A DNA stretch of 64,000 nt from Acheta domesticus (lineage: Eukaryota; Arthropoda; Insecta; Orthoptera; Gryllidae): the NCBI GenBank assembly GCA_031308135.1, contig JAHLJT010009419.1, forward strand, positions 35,147,221 to 35,211,220, written 5' to 3'. The notes under the pieces were generated by a model. That model worked only from the letters and a program-made list of their open reading frames with translations, did not search any database and was not told where the DNA came from. Position numbers and translations under genes: made by a program. Below, one piece after another: positions 10,881 to 23,764 of this stretch (positions are counted from its first letter, which is position 1; each line of letters begins with the position of its first letter).

Positions 10881-12475
10881 TCTCTCGTACAAAGGGTCAA
10901 GAAATCTGAACATTAGCGAACTTTGTAAAGCATTTGTTAATAAATGTATTGAGACTGAACATTTACTTTCAGTTGTAAGATTCATAAAATGGAGCAGACG
11001 ACATACAAGCTTCGCAGCAAGGTCAACAGATTTACAATAAAATAATGAAATGCGAAAGCTACGCTCTCTCGTGTATGACCAATTTAAAGGCAAGAGTATT
11101 ATAACTACTTTGGCTAGTAGACTCACGCATTCCTTTGAATCCCCTCTCGGGTACGGCTATTTGTGTGTATATTTGCCAACGAAAATTTTGTGCCGTTAAC
11201 GTTAACAACTCTCATTTAAAAGCAGCGATGGCCTAAAATGTCTCTGCTGCCGTAGATAATTTGATGATCGCCTGGTAATCGATCCTGGGATAATCAACAC
11301 CACCTGCGGCCCAGAAAAGTTCCAACACGCGAATAAAAAAAAATGAAAACTACTAGACCGACACACCAAAATGGTATAACAAATAGAAAAAGATATTTAG
11401 AATTAGAATCATCAAATTTACAGATCAGATATTCAGTCACAAAATCACACAATCACCAGATTTGAAGAAAAATTAACGAAAAAACTCTATTTTTTGGTCG
11501 GAGAAATGGAAAAACAATTTTGAGCACGGCGGATTTCTGGACGGAAAGAAATCCAACAAATGTTGTTACCATGTGGTCTTAAGCTAGATACGTGTACAGA
11601 ATAAAATGCATACAAACAAAATCGGCATGTAATTTCGGATAAACGTAATGAAAATATTCAGGACAAGTATTAAATTGTTTCCGTAACCATTCGACCGGGA
11701 TGAGGATTTAAGAGACTAACTGACTAGGAATTATCGAATGATGATGTGAATGATATTACGATATACGTGATAGTTTACCACTCTAGATCATAATTACAAA
11801 ATGAAAATCCACAACTTTCTCGAGGAATCTGATTTCAACATTCCGTTTTGAGCAGGGTGCCTACTGTCCCGGTCATTCTCACTAGAATCGTCGTGCGTTT
11901 AAAAGGGATCAATAAGTGACGAAAGTCGGTTATACTGAAGTGTAATAATTTACAACTCATTGAATGATTATAGTGAAACCTGCATACAATACTTCATTAT
12001 GCGAGAAATGTTACCAAGAAATCGAAAACTAGTTCGAAATATCTGGGTTCCTGTTGTTACATTTCAAAAGCAAAGGATGTGAAAGCGCGAGGACAGAAGA
12101 AATTCTAAGTATTAACAATTTGAATTATGGAGGTTCTCCGGTAGAAATATGATTTTTATTCGTTTTTTAAACTTCACAAACGAGAGCATTAAAAAAAGGA
12201 GTGAAATAATTTCCAGCGCACATCACAATGATTAAAGAACGAAAAATAGATATAATTCATATTCAGACATTTTTCACCTCAAAAATAAACGTTCTATGTA
12301 AACAGAAACCTCGAATAACCTTTATAAAACACAGCGCGTATTCATATCATGTTGTTTTCTTTCTTATTCAAACACATTACGTTTCTTTTCGTTCCGTACG
12401 CCCGCTTCGACATGACAGCAAATACGGCAAAATGCGGGCTTTCGGCGCCGGATCGGGTCACTGTGTGTTGCACTC
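10881..12475. other. AT-rich sequence, nothing recognised
   Basis: No ORF above background, no tRNA, no inverted repeat of note. The composition is uniformly AT-rich until the CpG island begins near 12480. Confidence 0.45.
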
Positions 12476-12479
12476 TGCC

Positions 12480-12720
12480 GACCCTCTCCATCGCCCCCCC
12501 TTCTCCTCCCCCCGGCCGTCGTTTGGCGCGGCGTGGCGCGGCGCGGCGCGGCGCGGCGCGGCACAGCGGCGGCCACCCGCGCGCGCGCGACCGCGCCGCC
12601 CGCCTGCCTGCCTGCCTCGCCCGGGGCCAGGGGTCAAAGGTCACACCCACCGCGCGGACGCGCTCTCTCTGCCAAAGCCGCTGGACCAACCGGGGCAGAC
12701 GAGCCGTATGCAGGCAGCGC
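12480..12720. promoter_or_regulatory. CpG island
   Basis: Extremely CpG-dense, with a (GCGCG/GCGGC)n-like run at about 12530-12565 and CGCGCGCGCG nearby. It sits abruptly in AT-rich DNA. Three overlapping frames are open here only because stop codons are rare. No unambiguous exon is visible. Promoter activity is an inference from composition alone. Confidence 0.45.
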
Positions 12721-13799
12721 CAGCCATCTACCTACCTCACACTGTAGGTGCACCGTTCGTATTTTTTTTTTTTTTTTTTGCTTCTGGCGCCATATCCCTA
12801 ATGAGATGGTGGTGGTGATCATGTTCGGAGAACTGATGTTGGTTTTTCTGCGTAATTATGGAATGGTTTACGTTTTCAAACATGGCGCGACCCGGTGTAG
12901 TGGTGCCTCTCGCCTATCTCTGGGAGTCGGCGCTCGAATCCAGGTCGATCCATGCGGAATTTGCGGCGGACAAAGAGAGTTTTTTCTGTTCCTCATTCCT
13001 CCATTATTATTAATATATCATCATCATCATCATCGTCATCGTCACCCGTCAGTCAAAACCATTTATTACATGTATGACTGATGAGGCTAGACACTCAAGA
13101 GCATACGTTTTAATTACTTATATGCAGGGTTGGCTACCCTTTCCCCCACCCACCATCTGCTTTAAAAACACGTAAAAAGCTCTTGAAAAAACATTTAAAT
13201 GTTGTAAGAAGTTTTTAAGTTATTTAAAAAAACAAAAAAGTTATAATTGTATGAATTGAAATATTAATTAAAAACTTACATTTAATCACATTAAAAGCAC
13301 ATGCAAACATGTAGTAAAAACAAGACAAATACAAAATAAAATAAACTGACATACTGAAATACAAACTTATTTTGCTAAAAGGCCTTTTGACAATACAAGT
13401 ACAAAATAAACTTCCAGTAAAAAGCAAACTTACACTGCAACTTTGTCACGTACGACGCATTTGTTGCTTTATTAACTTATTGTATATTATAAACAATTTT
13501 AATGAGATATTTTTATTACTGGATTGTGAATTTGTGTATCTTCAAACTTAAGAATGGGTTATTTCATGGGCGGACCATAAATATATTTAGCACCATATTA
13601 ACATTGCATTTATTTCACTGGAAATGATGTTCAAATTCAAAATGAAAATCTGTTCAAATGATAAAAATAAGTATTTTATACGCATTAATTTTTTCTTAAA
13701 AATTCTCCACAGCCTCGAAAAAAATAAACAATCCTACATAATACCCACTGGGTCGTTCTTTTTTTAGATAACCAAGTATATTTTCAACATTACGTACGA
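12721..13799. other. tRNA-like motif, CAT repeats and AT-rich DNA
   Basis: Poly-T lies at 12762-12780. At about 12890-12960 a head-like GTGTAGTGGTG and a B-box-like GGCGCTCGAATCC suggest an old tRNA-derived SINE, ending in ATCATCATCATCATC at about 13017-13040. From 13100 to 13800 the sequence is AT-rich with nothing recognised. Confidence 0.4.
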
Positions 13800-13814
13800 G
13801 TATGTGGAATACAC

Positions 13815-14045
13815 ACATGCAGCGGCTAAACGGAAGGCAATGCCTTACGATCGAGAGTGTCGATGACTTGGAGTTTGCGAGTTCGATCCTGACCAGTTAC
13901 TCTGAACAGCACGAGAAATTAGCTTTGTGTGATCAAGTCAGAGAGTATGTACTCTGAACAGCACGAGAAATTAGCTTCGTGTGTTCAAGTCAGCATATTT
14001 GTCAGGATGGATTTCATCAATTGATTGATCTCATTGATTGATTGC
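13815..14045 (+). mobile_element. Probable tRNA-derived SINE with an internal 52-bp duplication
   Basis: An A-box-like GCGGCTAAACGG and a B box GCGAGTTCGATCC (near 13877) lie at tRNA-promoter spacing. Downstream a 52-bp unit beginning TACTCTGAACAGCACGAG is repeated in tandem (13898-13949 and 13950-14001) with three to four differences early on and divergence at the end. The sequence ends in ATTGATTGATC...ATTGATTGATTG, a tail like that of family A, although head and body differ from A. Confidence 0.5.
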
Positions 14046-15552
14046 CACCCTCCTCCACATAATAGTATGGTTGTACTACTGTGTGGAGGTATGATAGTAC
14101 GTTTCCTACGTACCATCATTACCGGCATAAGATAGAGGGAAGGCCTTTTACGGGGATGCTTAGGTTGTTATTAAATGGCGACGTCCTGTCTTCACATATT
14201 GCAAGGTGGAATCACCTGATTCTCGTCTCACAGTCGGGGATTTTTAGGATATTCAGGTCAGCTCTACAATTCCCTTGCACTCTTTTTCTCGGTGTAATAT
14301 TCTCCATTTCCTATGTAATTACATTTGCAGAATTATATTAGAGCTTTCGACAGGTTTCCTTCCAATTAGCTCGGCAGAGAATGGTCGTGTGCTCCAATTT
14401 TCATCTACTGCTTGTATGCACGTGAAATACCATACAATGTGTATATAAGTGAGCTGTCGACGTTTTCTAGTTTAATAATACTAATTGTTGACTGGTGACC
14501 ATTCTGCACAGTCATTTGTGTACGCGTCAAAACGAGTTATTTGGTATGAGGTAACAATTCTACATTCCCAGCAGATACCGCTACTAACCAATATTACTAA
14601 CGTCTATCTAATTTACTAATAATACTAAAATATGTATTATTAGCCCTAGAATGTTTCAAATTGTAATTTCCAGTAGAATCCGACAGTTCACAGCAGAATT
14701 GACTTTCTTCAGCCATTTTCTTGTATTGCGTAATTTTCGCGCGTGTTACTACGAGTACTACAATGACTTCGTTTTGGATTGCATAAAATCTTGAAGTTCG
14801 AAACAATTTCCTTCGTACAACTACAAATATCTTTTATCGTTGAAATTTTGAACAAATGTAAAAGTGACATCTAAGTAATTTGGTAATTAATTAATCCATT
14901 TCTATTACATCACAGAATTTTAAAATTTTACAGAGTTACATACAAATGATGATCATTATTTTCTTTCAAGCGATGTTTAGCGTTCCTTGTTATCACATTC
15001 ATTCATAAAATGTATTATCATAAAAATTGGAATGAGTTACAGTTAAGTAATGCTTCGAAATTACGAGATAGATTATTATCAAAACATTTACGTTGGTAAA
15101 GATACACTGAAAGATACGACTCGTCACTCTAATCGTTCTATCACACGGAATAGTGGGGTCCGCCAATTCGATCATGAGAGAAGCCCATGACACTCTTCCT
15201 GCCTTCGCTCCAATTCGGCCACATCCCTAGCCCTACTCTCGACCCCTCATTTACCCTCTTACGCTCCCGTCCCCCAAACTGCCTTCATCCCTTGTCTCCG
15301 CAACAACTTAGATCCTTGATACTTTCCGGGTAGATCACGATATCAGGCTCCCTTCAATTTCGCGTCGACCCTCTCAAATGACCTGTCTCTTCACGTCGCT
15401 TATGTACTCGTTCTCTCCGACCCCTGCTCCCAGCACATTCTGCTCTCTGCCTTACCTCAGTTATCCACCCAACTCTATCAATTACTTCGGTCACATGCCC
15501 ACAATATCTCCAACATCCCCTATCCTAGACTCACGTCAACCCCTGTATACAC
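14046..15552. other. Unique sequence, nothing recognised
   Basis: AT-rich to about 15190, then a more pyrimidine-rich stretch to 15540 (CTC/CCT-rich on the plus strand). No convincing gene or repeat. Confidence 0.4.
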
Positions 15553-16352
15553 CGGGAGAGGCTCGGGGCATCAAGTGTCACTGACGTTCCTCTGGCCCAG
15601 TGGTCCTAGGGTCGAGTCCCGACGGTGGCACGATTTTCGATACTAGTTACATACCTTGCTGAGTTGTATCCCTGTTTGGAGGAGAATTGTAGCGGCCAGC
15701 TTCTCTGATCGGTAGTTTTCCGTGGTTTCTCCGATCAATACCATGCGAATACCGGAGCAGTACCCTAACACACGGGCCAGGGATCGCGCGCGTTCTTTCA
15801 ATCCTCTTCCTTGTCCTATCCTCATCCATTACTTACGCGCACTTACACTAGCATACACTACACTACCACATATGCCGAGAGACCGAACGGGAGCTTGAAG
15901 ATGTTCAGCCCGTGACGAATCCATGAGGAGCCATGGGAGCCATGCCCCCCCCCCCAGAGACCTAGAGTTTCCTTTTGTTACCTTCCATTATTTGGCAAAA
16001 TTAATTTAGATGTTTATTTATATTAGAATTATGTAATTATTTAAACAATAATATTGTACAGCACCATATTTACTCTACAAAAACAATATACAATATAATA
16101 AGAAATACGTATATTATTTAACAAAAATATCTGATAGCCTTCACCAAAATGTTCGGCTAGATCGGTTCCTGGTTCCAGCTGGGGTGGAGATACACGTTTG
16201 AGAAAACCCCACTAATCGTCGGTAGATTGGCGCCGCATCTCACCATTCTGCGGGGGAAGATCACCACCACCTCCCGCGACAAAAACATGCACTACACTTA
16301 TGAGACTAATGACTTTAGCAGTTGACGCGCTCGGAATCACTAATCAACCAAC
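15553..16352 (+). mobile_element. SINE A copy interrupted by a 262-bp insertion
   Basis: The head (B box GGGTCGAGTCCC near 15609) and body run to 15909. The body resumes at 16172 (GTTCCAGCTGGGGTGG) and continues through CGTCGGTAGATTGGCGCCG and GCAGTTGACGCGCTCGG to a short tail. Removing 15910-16171 restores the family A order. Good example of a nested insertion. Confidence 0.8.
15910..16171. mobile_element. 262-bp AT-rich insertion in SINE A
   Basis: The block is flanked by GTTCAGC (15903-15909) and GTTCCAGC (16172-16179), an imperfect 7-8-bp target duplication. It contains a poly-C run near 15946-15956 and is otherwise AT-rich and non-coding. The terminal inverted repeats are weak at best. 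The duplication length would suit a hAT-type MITE, but the superfamily cannot be assigned from what I see. Confidence 0.5.
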
Positions 16353-16384
16353 CGACCCTCGTGTGCGCCCCGCACTTGACCTCA

Positions 16385-16676
16385 CCGTTCTGCTCTCGCC
16401 GCTCTCCGGCGTCGTTGGGCCTCAGCCGCCCACGCGCTTTGCCGCCGGGGCTTCCGAAACAAAGCCCGCGCGACGGAGCGACGAGGCGGAGAGGCGCGCA
16501 GGTCGCCTTTGGCGGCGAGCGGAAGCCGCGTCGGTAACGGAGGCGATACGAAGACACGGGGCGGCTGCAAGGCGCGGCTTTGCTTGCCGGCGAAGAAGGC
16601 GCCCGGGGGCGGCGCGAGCGGGCAGGCCGCGGAGGTGGCGGACGGGGCGAGGGGGACCCCGCTCGGAACGATGGAT
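16385..16676. promoter_or_regulatory. CpG island
   Basis: CpG-dense sequence wedged between two SINE A copies, with GGCGGCGAGCGG and CGCCCGGGGGCGGCGCGAGC. No exon with supported splice sites. The overlapping frames in it are compositional. Confidence 0.4.
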
Positions 16677-16677
16677 C

Positions 16678-17226
16678 GGGAGAGGTGGCTCAAGGCATCA
16701 ACTGATGTTATTGCAGTGCCAGTGACCGGGAGGTTCTAGGTTCGACACTAGTTAGCTAGGCTGGGTTGTAGGTTCGAGCCCCGACGGTGGCAGGGTTTTC
16801 GACAATAGCTACGTAGTTCCGATGCTGTCTGGAGGAGAATTCTGGCGATCGGCTGCTCTGATTGGTAGTTTTGCGTAGTTTCTTCGATCAACACTAGGCG
16901 AATGGAGCAGTATCCTAACAAACGGGCCGCGAACCGTACGCGATCTTTCCATTCCTTCTCCTATTCTACCCATACTTACATCCACTTACACTTACATGCA
17001 GTACATTACCACACATGCCGGTGAGAAACCGGTCGGGAGATCAGAACTTGTCCCGTCTGGGGCGATGCCTCGCTGGTGGGAGATACCTGGTCGAAAAACC
17101 TCGCTAGCTGACGGTAGGTCGGCGCCGGATCTCACCATCCTACCGAGCAAACCGAGCAAAAAACACGCACTACGTTCACGGGGCTAATGATCTTTGTAGT
17201 TGACGCGTCCGGAAAATCAATCAATC
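16678..17226 (+). mobile_element. SINE A, full length
   Basis: The complete order is: GAGAGGTGGCTCAAGGCATC (A-box region), B-box block, GGAGAATTCTGGCG, TGCTCTGATTGG, GGGGCGATGCC, ACGGTAGGTCGGCGCCGG, GTTGACGCGTCCGG and the AATCAATCAATC tail. The B-box segment appears locally duplicated or rearranged (two GTTCGA motifs, near 16740 and 16771). Best plus-strand reference copy in the window. Confidence 0.85.
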
Positions 17227-17489
17227 GAAATGATGGACGCGATGGAGGAAGTGCACAGCGAAAGAGCCCCTGGGTGGGACAACAAAGGCCGGAGGATGCA
17301 AATGAGACAAGAGGAGTAGAATAAGCGAGAGGGATGTGGGAAAAAAATTATAGTTCCGCACATCCATTCACGACAGTCTACAGTTCATCACAACTTTATT
17401 TCGACTAACAAAATTCACCGAAATCTACATTCTGATTAGCTGCCACCCTCAGGCCGGCCACAGTTGTATGGTGGTTTGCATTGGATAAC

Positions 17490-17534
<45 letters not shown>

Positions 17535-18690
17535 AAAGAGAGTGCAAACAATAGTAGTAAAACGGGTGGCAGAGGAACTGTAGAAAATTCTTTATAAAAA
17601 CCCTGTGGTTGTGCCCGTTCACCCAAGGCAGCACACGACAATCACAAACTTTATTTTAATTCCCCAAATCTGCATGCTGATTCGCTGATATATATTCCAT
17701 GAGACGGCCGCAGAGGTATGGAGGTTAGAACACTTGTTTACGAAACCCAAGCCGAAAGCAAGTACGCGGTTTCAAACCAGACTGGGAATGATGGATTTCC
17801 AAACGACAAAATATTCTAGATGTGCCATCTGACGCTTGTGGCAGTTAAAAACAACCCCGGCAGAAGCCCAGCAGAAATACGTTTTCCGAGAATAGCCTTC
17901 ATGACCATGCCCCGTAACAACTCAGCCTGAAAACGAAAAACGTGACGAATAAATACACCTGAGATCGTAGTAGTATGGCGGTGAATTTTGGAAAAAAAAA
18001 TAGCCTTTATTTTAGCATTTGGCCTATGTTACAGCTTTGGGCGTCCACGCTGTGCCAAGTTTGAGAACACATAACAGCCCAAGTCTCCGATGGACAATAG
18101 ACAAGTTTCCACTGCCCACAGCGTTAGAAAACAACAAAAACTACATAAATGATTCTATTTAAAAAAGCCTCTGCTGGCCTCACAACCTCGGAAAGTATAA
18201 TTTCTAAAAATAAATATATTAAAGTAATCTGTTTACATATGTTTGAAAGTAGCCTTTTACATACGTTCCCGTAAACAAAGGTAACAGTAATGTTATTAAT
18301 TTACAGAATACACTTTCAAGTGTTCTGCGTTTCACGGTTTTCGTCATTTCCAGAATCTTTTCCTCATGAGAAGTCAGTTTTTGAGTAATAATTTCTATTT
18401 TGTTTTGAGTAATAATTCCTATAATACAAGAATTCGCTTACTAAACAACCATAGGTGAATTAAACACATATTTCGTATCATTCAACCATACCACACTACA
18501 CAATGTTTAACCTTTACAAAACACACAGAACGTTTTGAATATATAATAAGTTGATTCTAACGCGTCGCACAGCGTTTACAAACGCAAACAAATCATAACA
18601 CTACAAAGTTTGCGTTGGTATTTTGCAAAGAATTGGTACACAGATTGAAAATAAACAAGAAAATGGGAGTTGAAATTCGGAATTCGCTCC
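17227..18690. other. Unique DNA with (GA)n and an old tRNA-like motif
   Basis: A (GA)n microsatellite lies at about 17490-17542, with one GGA interruption. A possible old tRNA-derived head sits at about 17700-17800 (B-box-like GCGGTTTCAAACC). The remainder, 17830-18690, is AT-rich and unrecognised. Confidence 0.4.
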
Positions 18691-18694
18691 GCCT

Positions 18695-19000
18695 GAATAT
18701 TAACCCCGGGCCGCCGCGAGAGGCCGCAACGCCCCACGAACGGGAGGGAAATTGCTCCATCGTTTACAGAGCGCAGACGCGCCGCGGGTCTCCTTGGACG
18801 GGGGAGGAGAGGCAGGGACGGGGGGAGGGGGGTGAAGGGAGAGGCGAGCGACGCCGAAGAGGCGCCAGGGGAAGGAGGAAAAGAAAAGGAAAAGCATGCG
18901 CCTCGCCCTGCCTCCCTCTTCCGAGGGTTCGACGCCGCCGCCGCCGCCGCCGCCGCCACTGCGCTGCTCTGAACTCCCAGCAGCACGCGAGAGGCGAAGC
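18695..19000. promoter_or_regulatory. CpG island with (CCG)n
   Basis: GC-rich with a pure (GCC)n/(CCG)n run at about 18937-18957 and G-rich GGGGGAGGGGGG near 18818. Poly-alanine or poly-arginine frames here are compositional. No splice-supported exon. Confidence 0.4.
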
Positions 19001-19134
19001 ATGAGACACCGTCCAAGGCCTCTCTTGTGTACACACCGCTAAGAAGAGGCATGATTACCGAGGGAGTCGTTTTTCTTATTCCAGCTCGTTAAAATAAGGA
19101 ACACGATTAATGTTTAACGATTATACTCAACAAT

Positions 19135-19285
19135 TAACCCCGCAAGCCGATGTGTATGTCGGTGCTGGATCTCAGCATCCAGCGAGGGGAAGATCACCGC
19201 CACTTTCCGCGATAAAACATGCCTACACTTTCGGGATTACTGGCCATAGCCATTGACGTCGGAAACACCAATGAATAAATCAACA
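19135..19285 (+). mobile_element. SINE A, 3' fragment
   Basis: Contains only the last ~150 bp of family A: GTCGGTGCTGGATCTCAGC, GGGAAGATCACCGCCAC, a CATTGACGTCGGAAAC variant and a CAATGAATAAATCAAC tail. Confidence 0.75.
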
Positions 19286-19309
19286 ATTATTCTAAAAATG
19301 GCGACTTTT

Positions 19310-19470
19310 TGACTTATGGATGGTTAGACGGCTTTAGAAACGTCCAAGTAGGTCCAAAAATGGTTGCGAATCCGATACCCGCATCGGGCATGGGCATTTT
19401 CATTGAGCGGTTGGGGTGTGATTGGTTTCTCACGACCACGTATCTCATTAGATCATCCTCCCATCCATTA
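19310..19470 (+). mobile_element. Possible tRNA-related SINE fragment
   Basis: GGTTGCGAATCCGATACC resembles a B box. The following ATCGGGCATGGGCATTTTC and TTTCTCACGACCACGTATC blocks look like a SINE body, but there is no second copy in the window to confirm it. Confidence 0.3.
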
Positions 19471-19480
19471 TCAAACACCA

Positions 19481-19777
19481 TCATAGGCGTGCGCAAAGGG
19501 GGGTAGGAAATCTGTGCCCGCGTGAACATTTTTAAAGGGGCTCCATAGCCGTACGTGATAAAACATTTTTATTTTCTGATTTCCCCTTTTTTGAACCTGA
19601 CAACTAATCATTTTTTGAATTTTTGTTTTCATTTAGGTCGCATTAGCTTCTATTAACAAAATATAAATATTAAAATATTCTAGTAACAAAATATGTCATA
19701 AATACAAAACAAATCAATGGAAAAGGGGACACAGAAATTCAGCCCCCCCCCGTGTTTTAGGGTGTAAACGCCTATGA
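19481..19777. mobile_element. Small inverted-repeat element (MITE), about 297 bp
   Basis: Termini TCATAGGCGT and ACGCCTATGA are exact inverted complements (19481-19490, 19768-19777). Further in, GGGGGGTAGGAAATCTGTGCCC pairs imperfectly with GGGGACACAGAAATTCAGCC at the other end. The interior is AT-rich and non-coding. No clear target duplication was found, so the superfamily is unassigned; hAT-like is a guess. Confidence 0.6.
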
Positions 19778-21900
19778 AGCTGAAGGACGGATTTTAATGA
19801 AATTTCATTTTTTTTCACTTCAGAACAGTGCATTTTAGTACAGCCATTCATTTTATATTATGACAAAAGGAAATGACCCATTTTTACGACATTTTGGACA
19901 TTTTTAGTCGATTTCTACTAAGTCATTTTTTACCCTTTTCCGTCATTTTAAGAGCATTTTCACTGAATTCATTAATTTTAATACCATTTTAATGGTATTT
20001 GGAAAATATTTACGAGATGCGACAAGTAATGTTCTCCACAGAATTTCTGAGTAGCCTTTTCGATTTCTTCGCTAAGAAATTGTCATGTCAGCCGTTGTTC
20101 GGAAACGTATCAGCGCCACCGTCGGTTCAGCAAATTTCGCGATAACTAAAGACTGGTAAAGAACAGTCCAAACTAAAAGTTTGCAAGCTGAGTTCATTAG
20201 AACAAAGGAAGAAGCCTCGATTACATCAGTAATATATCCAGCAATGAATTGTTCATCTGATATGATTTTGATCAAATTTTTCATTATTTTTTATTGATAA
20301 TTTTTCTTTGCTTTTAAGGCATTTTAAAACATGTTAAGAACATTTCATTGATTATTTTTGGCGGTGATTTAGGTTATCAAAATCCTCCCCCTAATCATCA
20401 TCATTGAACTCAACTCCTCACCTGACCATCCTCAATAAGCAAAGGCAAACCACCCTTCCACTAGTCAAGAAAGAAAAGGTCATATTGGCCAAGTCTCCTC
20501 CCTCCCTCCCTTCGGAAATAAGTACGACACTTGACACATGAGCACAACGTTGCGTAATCACTACGTATTTTCCTTTCTGTTCAATATTTCCCTTCTGTTC
20601 GGTTTTCAACAAAGTGTTGCAAAATACTTTGAGAAATGCAACAGAAAAGAATCTTCATTATCGTTCGCACTGTGTATCCAATCTCACCCGTGAAGACCTG
20701 AGGAAAGAAACACCTCATATCAATGGAGTCTAGATTATACGACAGAAAGCTGCAGAAAAGGCTCATACAAATATTACTTCATTGCAACTAAGAATAAAAG
20801 CAATAATGCAAAACGTGGGATTCTGCGCAAACGAACGAAAACAAGTGCAATTTTTCCACGTAAACTAATATTAAATATGATTTTAAACTCTCTAAAACCT
20901 CCAGATTTTGAATGTGAATAAAATAAAACGCTAATTGAGCACTAGTCGAATATTTCGACTAACGAAGTTGTCAGTAACTCTCATTTCACTTCATTTAACT
21001 CAGGATCATGCGAAGAGGGAAGGTGAAGGAAAATGAAAAAAATCGAGATACTGATGCTGGAGTTATGAAATTTCTTTTATAGCCCTCTTGAATGTGTGTT
21101 TATATTAGGCACTCAACCACCTTTTAACATGTATATTTTTTCCTGGCGCAGGCAACACAACTCGGAATCTTCCTCTGCACGTGGTATCTGAAAGCCCGCC
21201 GCCTCAAAGATTCGTGAGACCACTACAAAAGTGTTACTTAATGAAGAGATATTTTCGTGCACAAGTCCTTGGCTGGGTTGAAAATAAATGTCGTCCTGAT
21301 TTAGACCTAACTGCTTGTGTATAAATACTTTGAAAGCCAATAGAAAGTACCGAACGAAAAACATGCGTGAAACATCAGTCAAAGAATTCAGCATGTTCAT
21401 ACGCATAAAAATGTGGACGTGCAAAAAAATACAAACGTACACAAAAATACAAAATTTGGAGTTATATTGCTCACCTATGTCGCTCCGTTACTTTGTTGAA
21501 TCGTTTGATGCGTACGAATGCAATAATTTACGAATGCAATTATATTTTTAAAAAAGATGCGCACAGGTTTAATAAAAAACTTTATGTGGATAATACATAA
21601 AAAATAACAACATTCTATAAGTAATTAATGGACATTAATCCATTTCATAAAATTAGGGCAAACTTACAACCTAAAAATAATATCTTTAATAGAACGAAAT
21701 GAAATATTTTCTTGCAAAAATATCGATAACTTTACTAACAATCACGGGCGGACATCGCAATACTCAAAGTCCTGCAGAAAACCATTACACAGTTCGGAGA
21801 TCGTGGCAAAAGCACAGCAGCTCTCCAGCTGTGCAGCATTTCAGCATTCCGATGCATTTGATTTTACACGACCTGCTCGCGCGGTTTCACGAAATCTGCT
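19778..21900. other. AT-rich sequence, nothing recognised
   Basis: CATTTT-type sequence recurs loosely at 19820-20350. A minus-strand frame at 21113-21442 (109 codons) has no recognisable domain and I do not call it. Confidence 0.4.
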
Positions 21901-21904
21901 GTAG

Positions 21905-22150
21905 CGAGCGTTAACCCATTCACGCCCCGCTCCCAACACGCTCACGCCTCGCTAACGTCCCGCACGCGCCACGCACCACTCCGATTGCCCCACGCCCCGC
22001 TTCGCTTGCGCCTCGCCCACACCCCGAACATGCAACGCACTCCTTCGTTCACGCCCAACTCCCATCGCACTCCTCCACTTGCGTCCTGCACCCACACGCC
22101 TCTCACGCTATCCTCGCCACTTGCTATTCCGCTCACACTCCGTTCTACGG
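21905..22150. repeat. Degenerate short C-rich repeat
   Basis: Irregular repetition of a 9-12-bp motif of the CACGCCCCGCT / CACGCCTCGC type, with G scarce on the plus strand. It is bounded by AT-rich sequence. No coding evidence. Confidence 0.6.
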
Positions 22151-22159
22151 ACGGCCGAT

Positions 22160-23760
22160 TTAATCCCAATTAGTTCAACAATCGATTATTTATTTTATAC
22201 GATTAATCGAAAAATTGAAATTGATTATTTTTACACCGCTTAACGTACACATTGATTGATTTATACGATTTTTAACTCTATTATTTTAATCCCGCTCCTG
22301 AAGAAGCAAGATCAAGAGGACTGTCTTCCTCACACGGCGCAGATTTTGGTTGACGCTCGCTTTCGTCTTATTATGCTGCTTTGACACAGGTAAAATATTG
22401 CTCTTTCCATTCTCATTTTATTGATTTAAGGCTGGTTAATTGATGCATTCCTTTTTGTTCTGAAAATTTCGAAAACATCTCGAATGGCATGAATAAGCTT
22501 CTAGTTGAGACACCCACGAGACCAACAACTGAATTCGCAATGAAGAATTAAAATGAATGATCACTTCGCCCTGTCTGACTTACGCGACCAAATCGTCACA
22601 CGATCACGACACTAAATCACAAGCTACTTTTTCTTCAAAAGCGGTAACGAATAATTGTTCCTGTAGGAAATTCAGGCGCAGATTGTTGACTATTAGAATG
22701 TACGAGCAACGTGGAAAGTAAATTCATTTACATTTTTACTTTCTAGCTAAGGAGTAGAGAATACGTTATGTAATGCTGCACGAAAACGCTAATTTTCGAC
22801 CGAAAGACTCTTATTACAGGGCCCTGGTAACGAAAAAAGTGCTCAATTTAGAAAAAAAATCCTCCAACACGTTGTGTAGCCATAATCCATGTTTTGTGGG
22901 TCCTTGATACCGAAAAATCGAAAGACGGCCAAATAACTGTCTGTCCGTCCGTCTGTGAACAATGTGAATATTTCACTTTAGGGGGATCATTTACATGAAG
23001 TCCCTGGGATATTTTCACAATTTTCATAAAAATGGCTCCATCATTTTTTATTAAATATTGTCATTGAATATTATGAAGAACGATTAAGAGAATGGCACAA
23101 ATCTCATGTTCGTTGAAAATCTCTTTTTAGAAATTGCAAAAGTTCAAAATTTTTCCGGAGTTTTCAACTAAAATATTAAAGATAGAGACTTTTCCCTTAA
23201 TGAAATATGTTTCCTAAATATAGATTTTGAAATAAGATCCTGTATAATTTTTCGAAAATTTGAGTTATTTTCGCAAAATTTTGCATGAAAATTAGGTCGA
23301 GAAAGTACGTGCTGTTGTAGCAGTAGTTTAATCTGGGGGTTGGGGTGAGGTGTAACAGTGATTACTTTCTTCTACTTATTCCTTTTATTTTTGACATAAT
23401 TTCGGATTCTATCACAATCAGGTACAGCATCAGGTGTAGATGTTTATTACGAAGCATTTATTGGTGTGGGTGTAATAGATTTCCGCTTAGAACGTTGAAA
23501 TCCGTCAAGCTGCATCGAAAGTCAACCTACAATCAAATCAATATAAACATTTTCCATTGATTAAATGTTGAACAGATGGGACTAATGTGCACAAAACAGG
23601 AAAACCTGAGACATTTATTCCAATCCACAGAAATATGGAGTGATTTATATTACAACTGCAAAAGCGTTTCAATAGTTTGAAAAAAAAGACACCAAAAACG
23701 GTTTCTACTTCCTGTCTCCTTTTATGAGGAATAAAATGTAATCTTCGATCCGATAATAAA
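22160..23760. other. AT-rich sequence, possibly old repeats
   Basis: Nothing firmly recognised. CTGTCTGTCCGTCCGTCTGT near 22938 followed by generic AT-rich text recalls mobile-element boilerplate found in insects, but I have no second copy here. Confidence 0.3.
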
Positions 23761-23764
23761 ATAA

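Noticed and set aside
13898..14001. CRISPR-like or regulatory direct repeat
   Set aside because: Only two tandem 52-bp units without spacers, in a eukaryotic SINE-like context.
16668..17240. Target duplication around the SINE A at 16.7 kb (GATGGA on both sides)
   Set aside because: Only six bases, offset from the probable element ends; could be chance.
21113..21442. 109-codon minus-strand frame
   Set aside because: No domain, no splice context, and composition like its surroundings.
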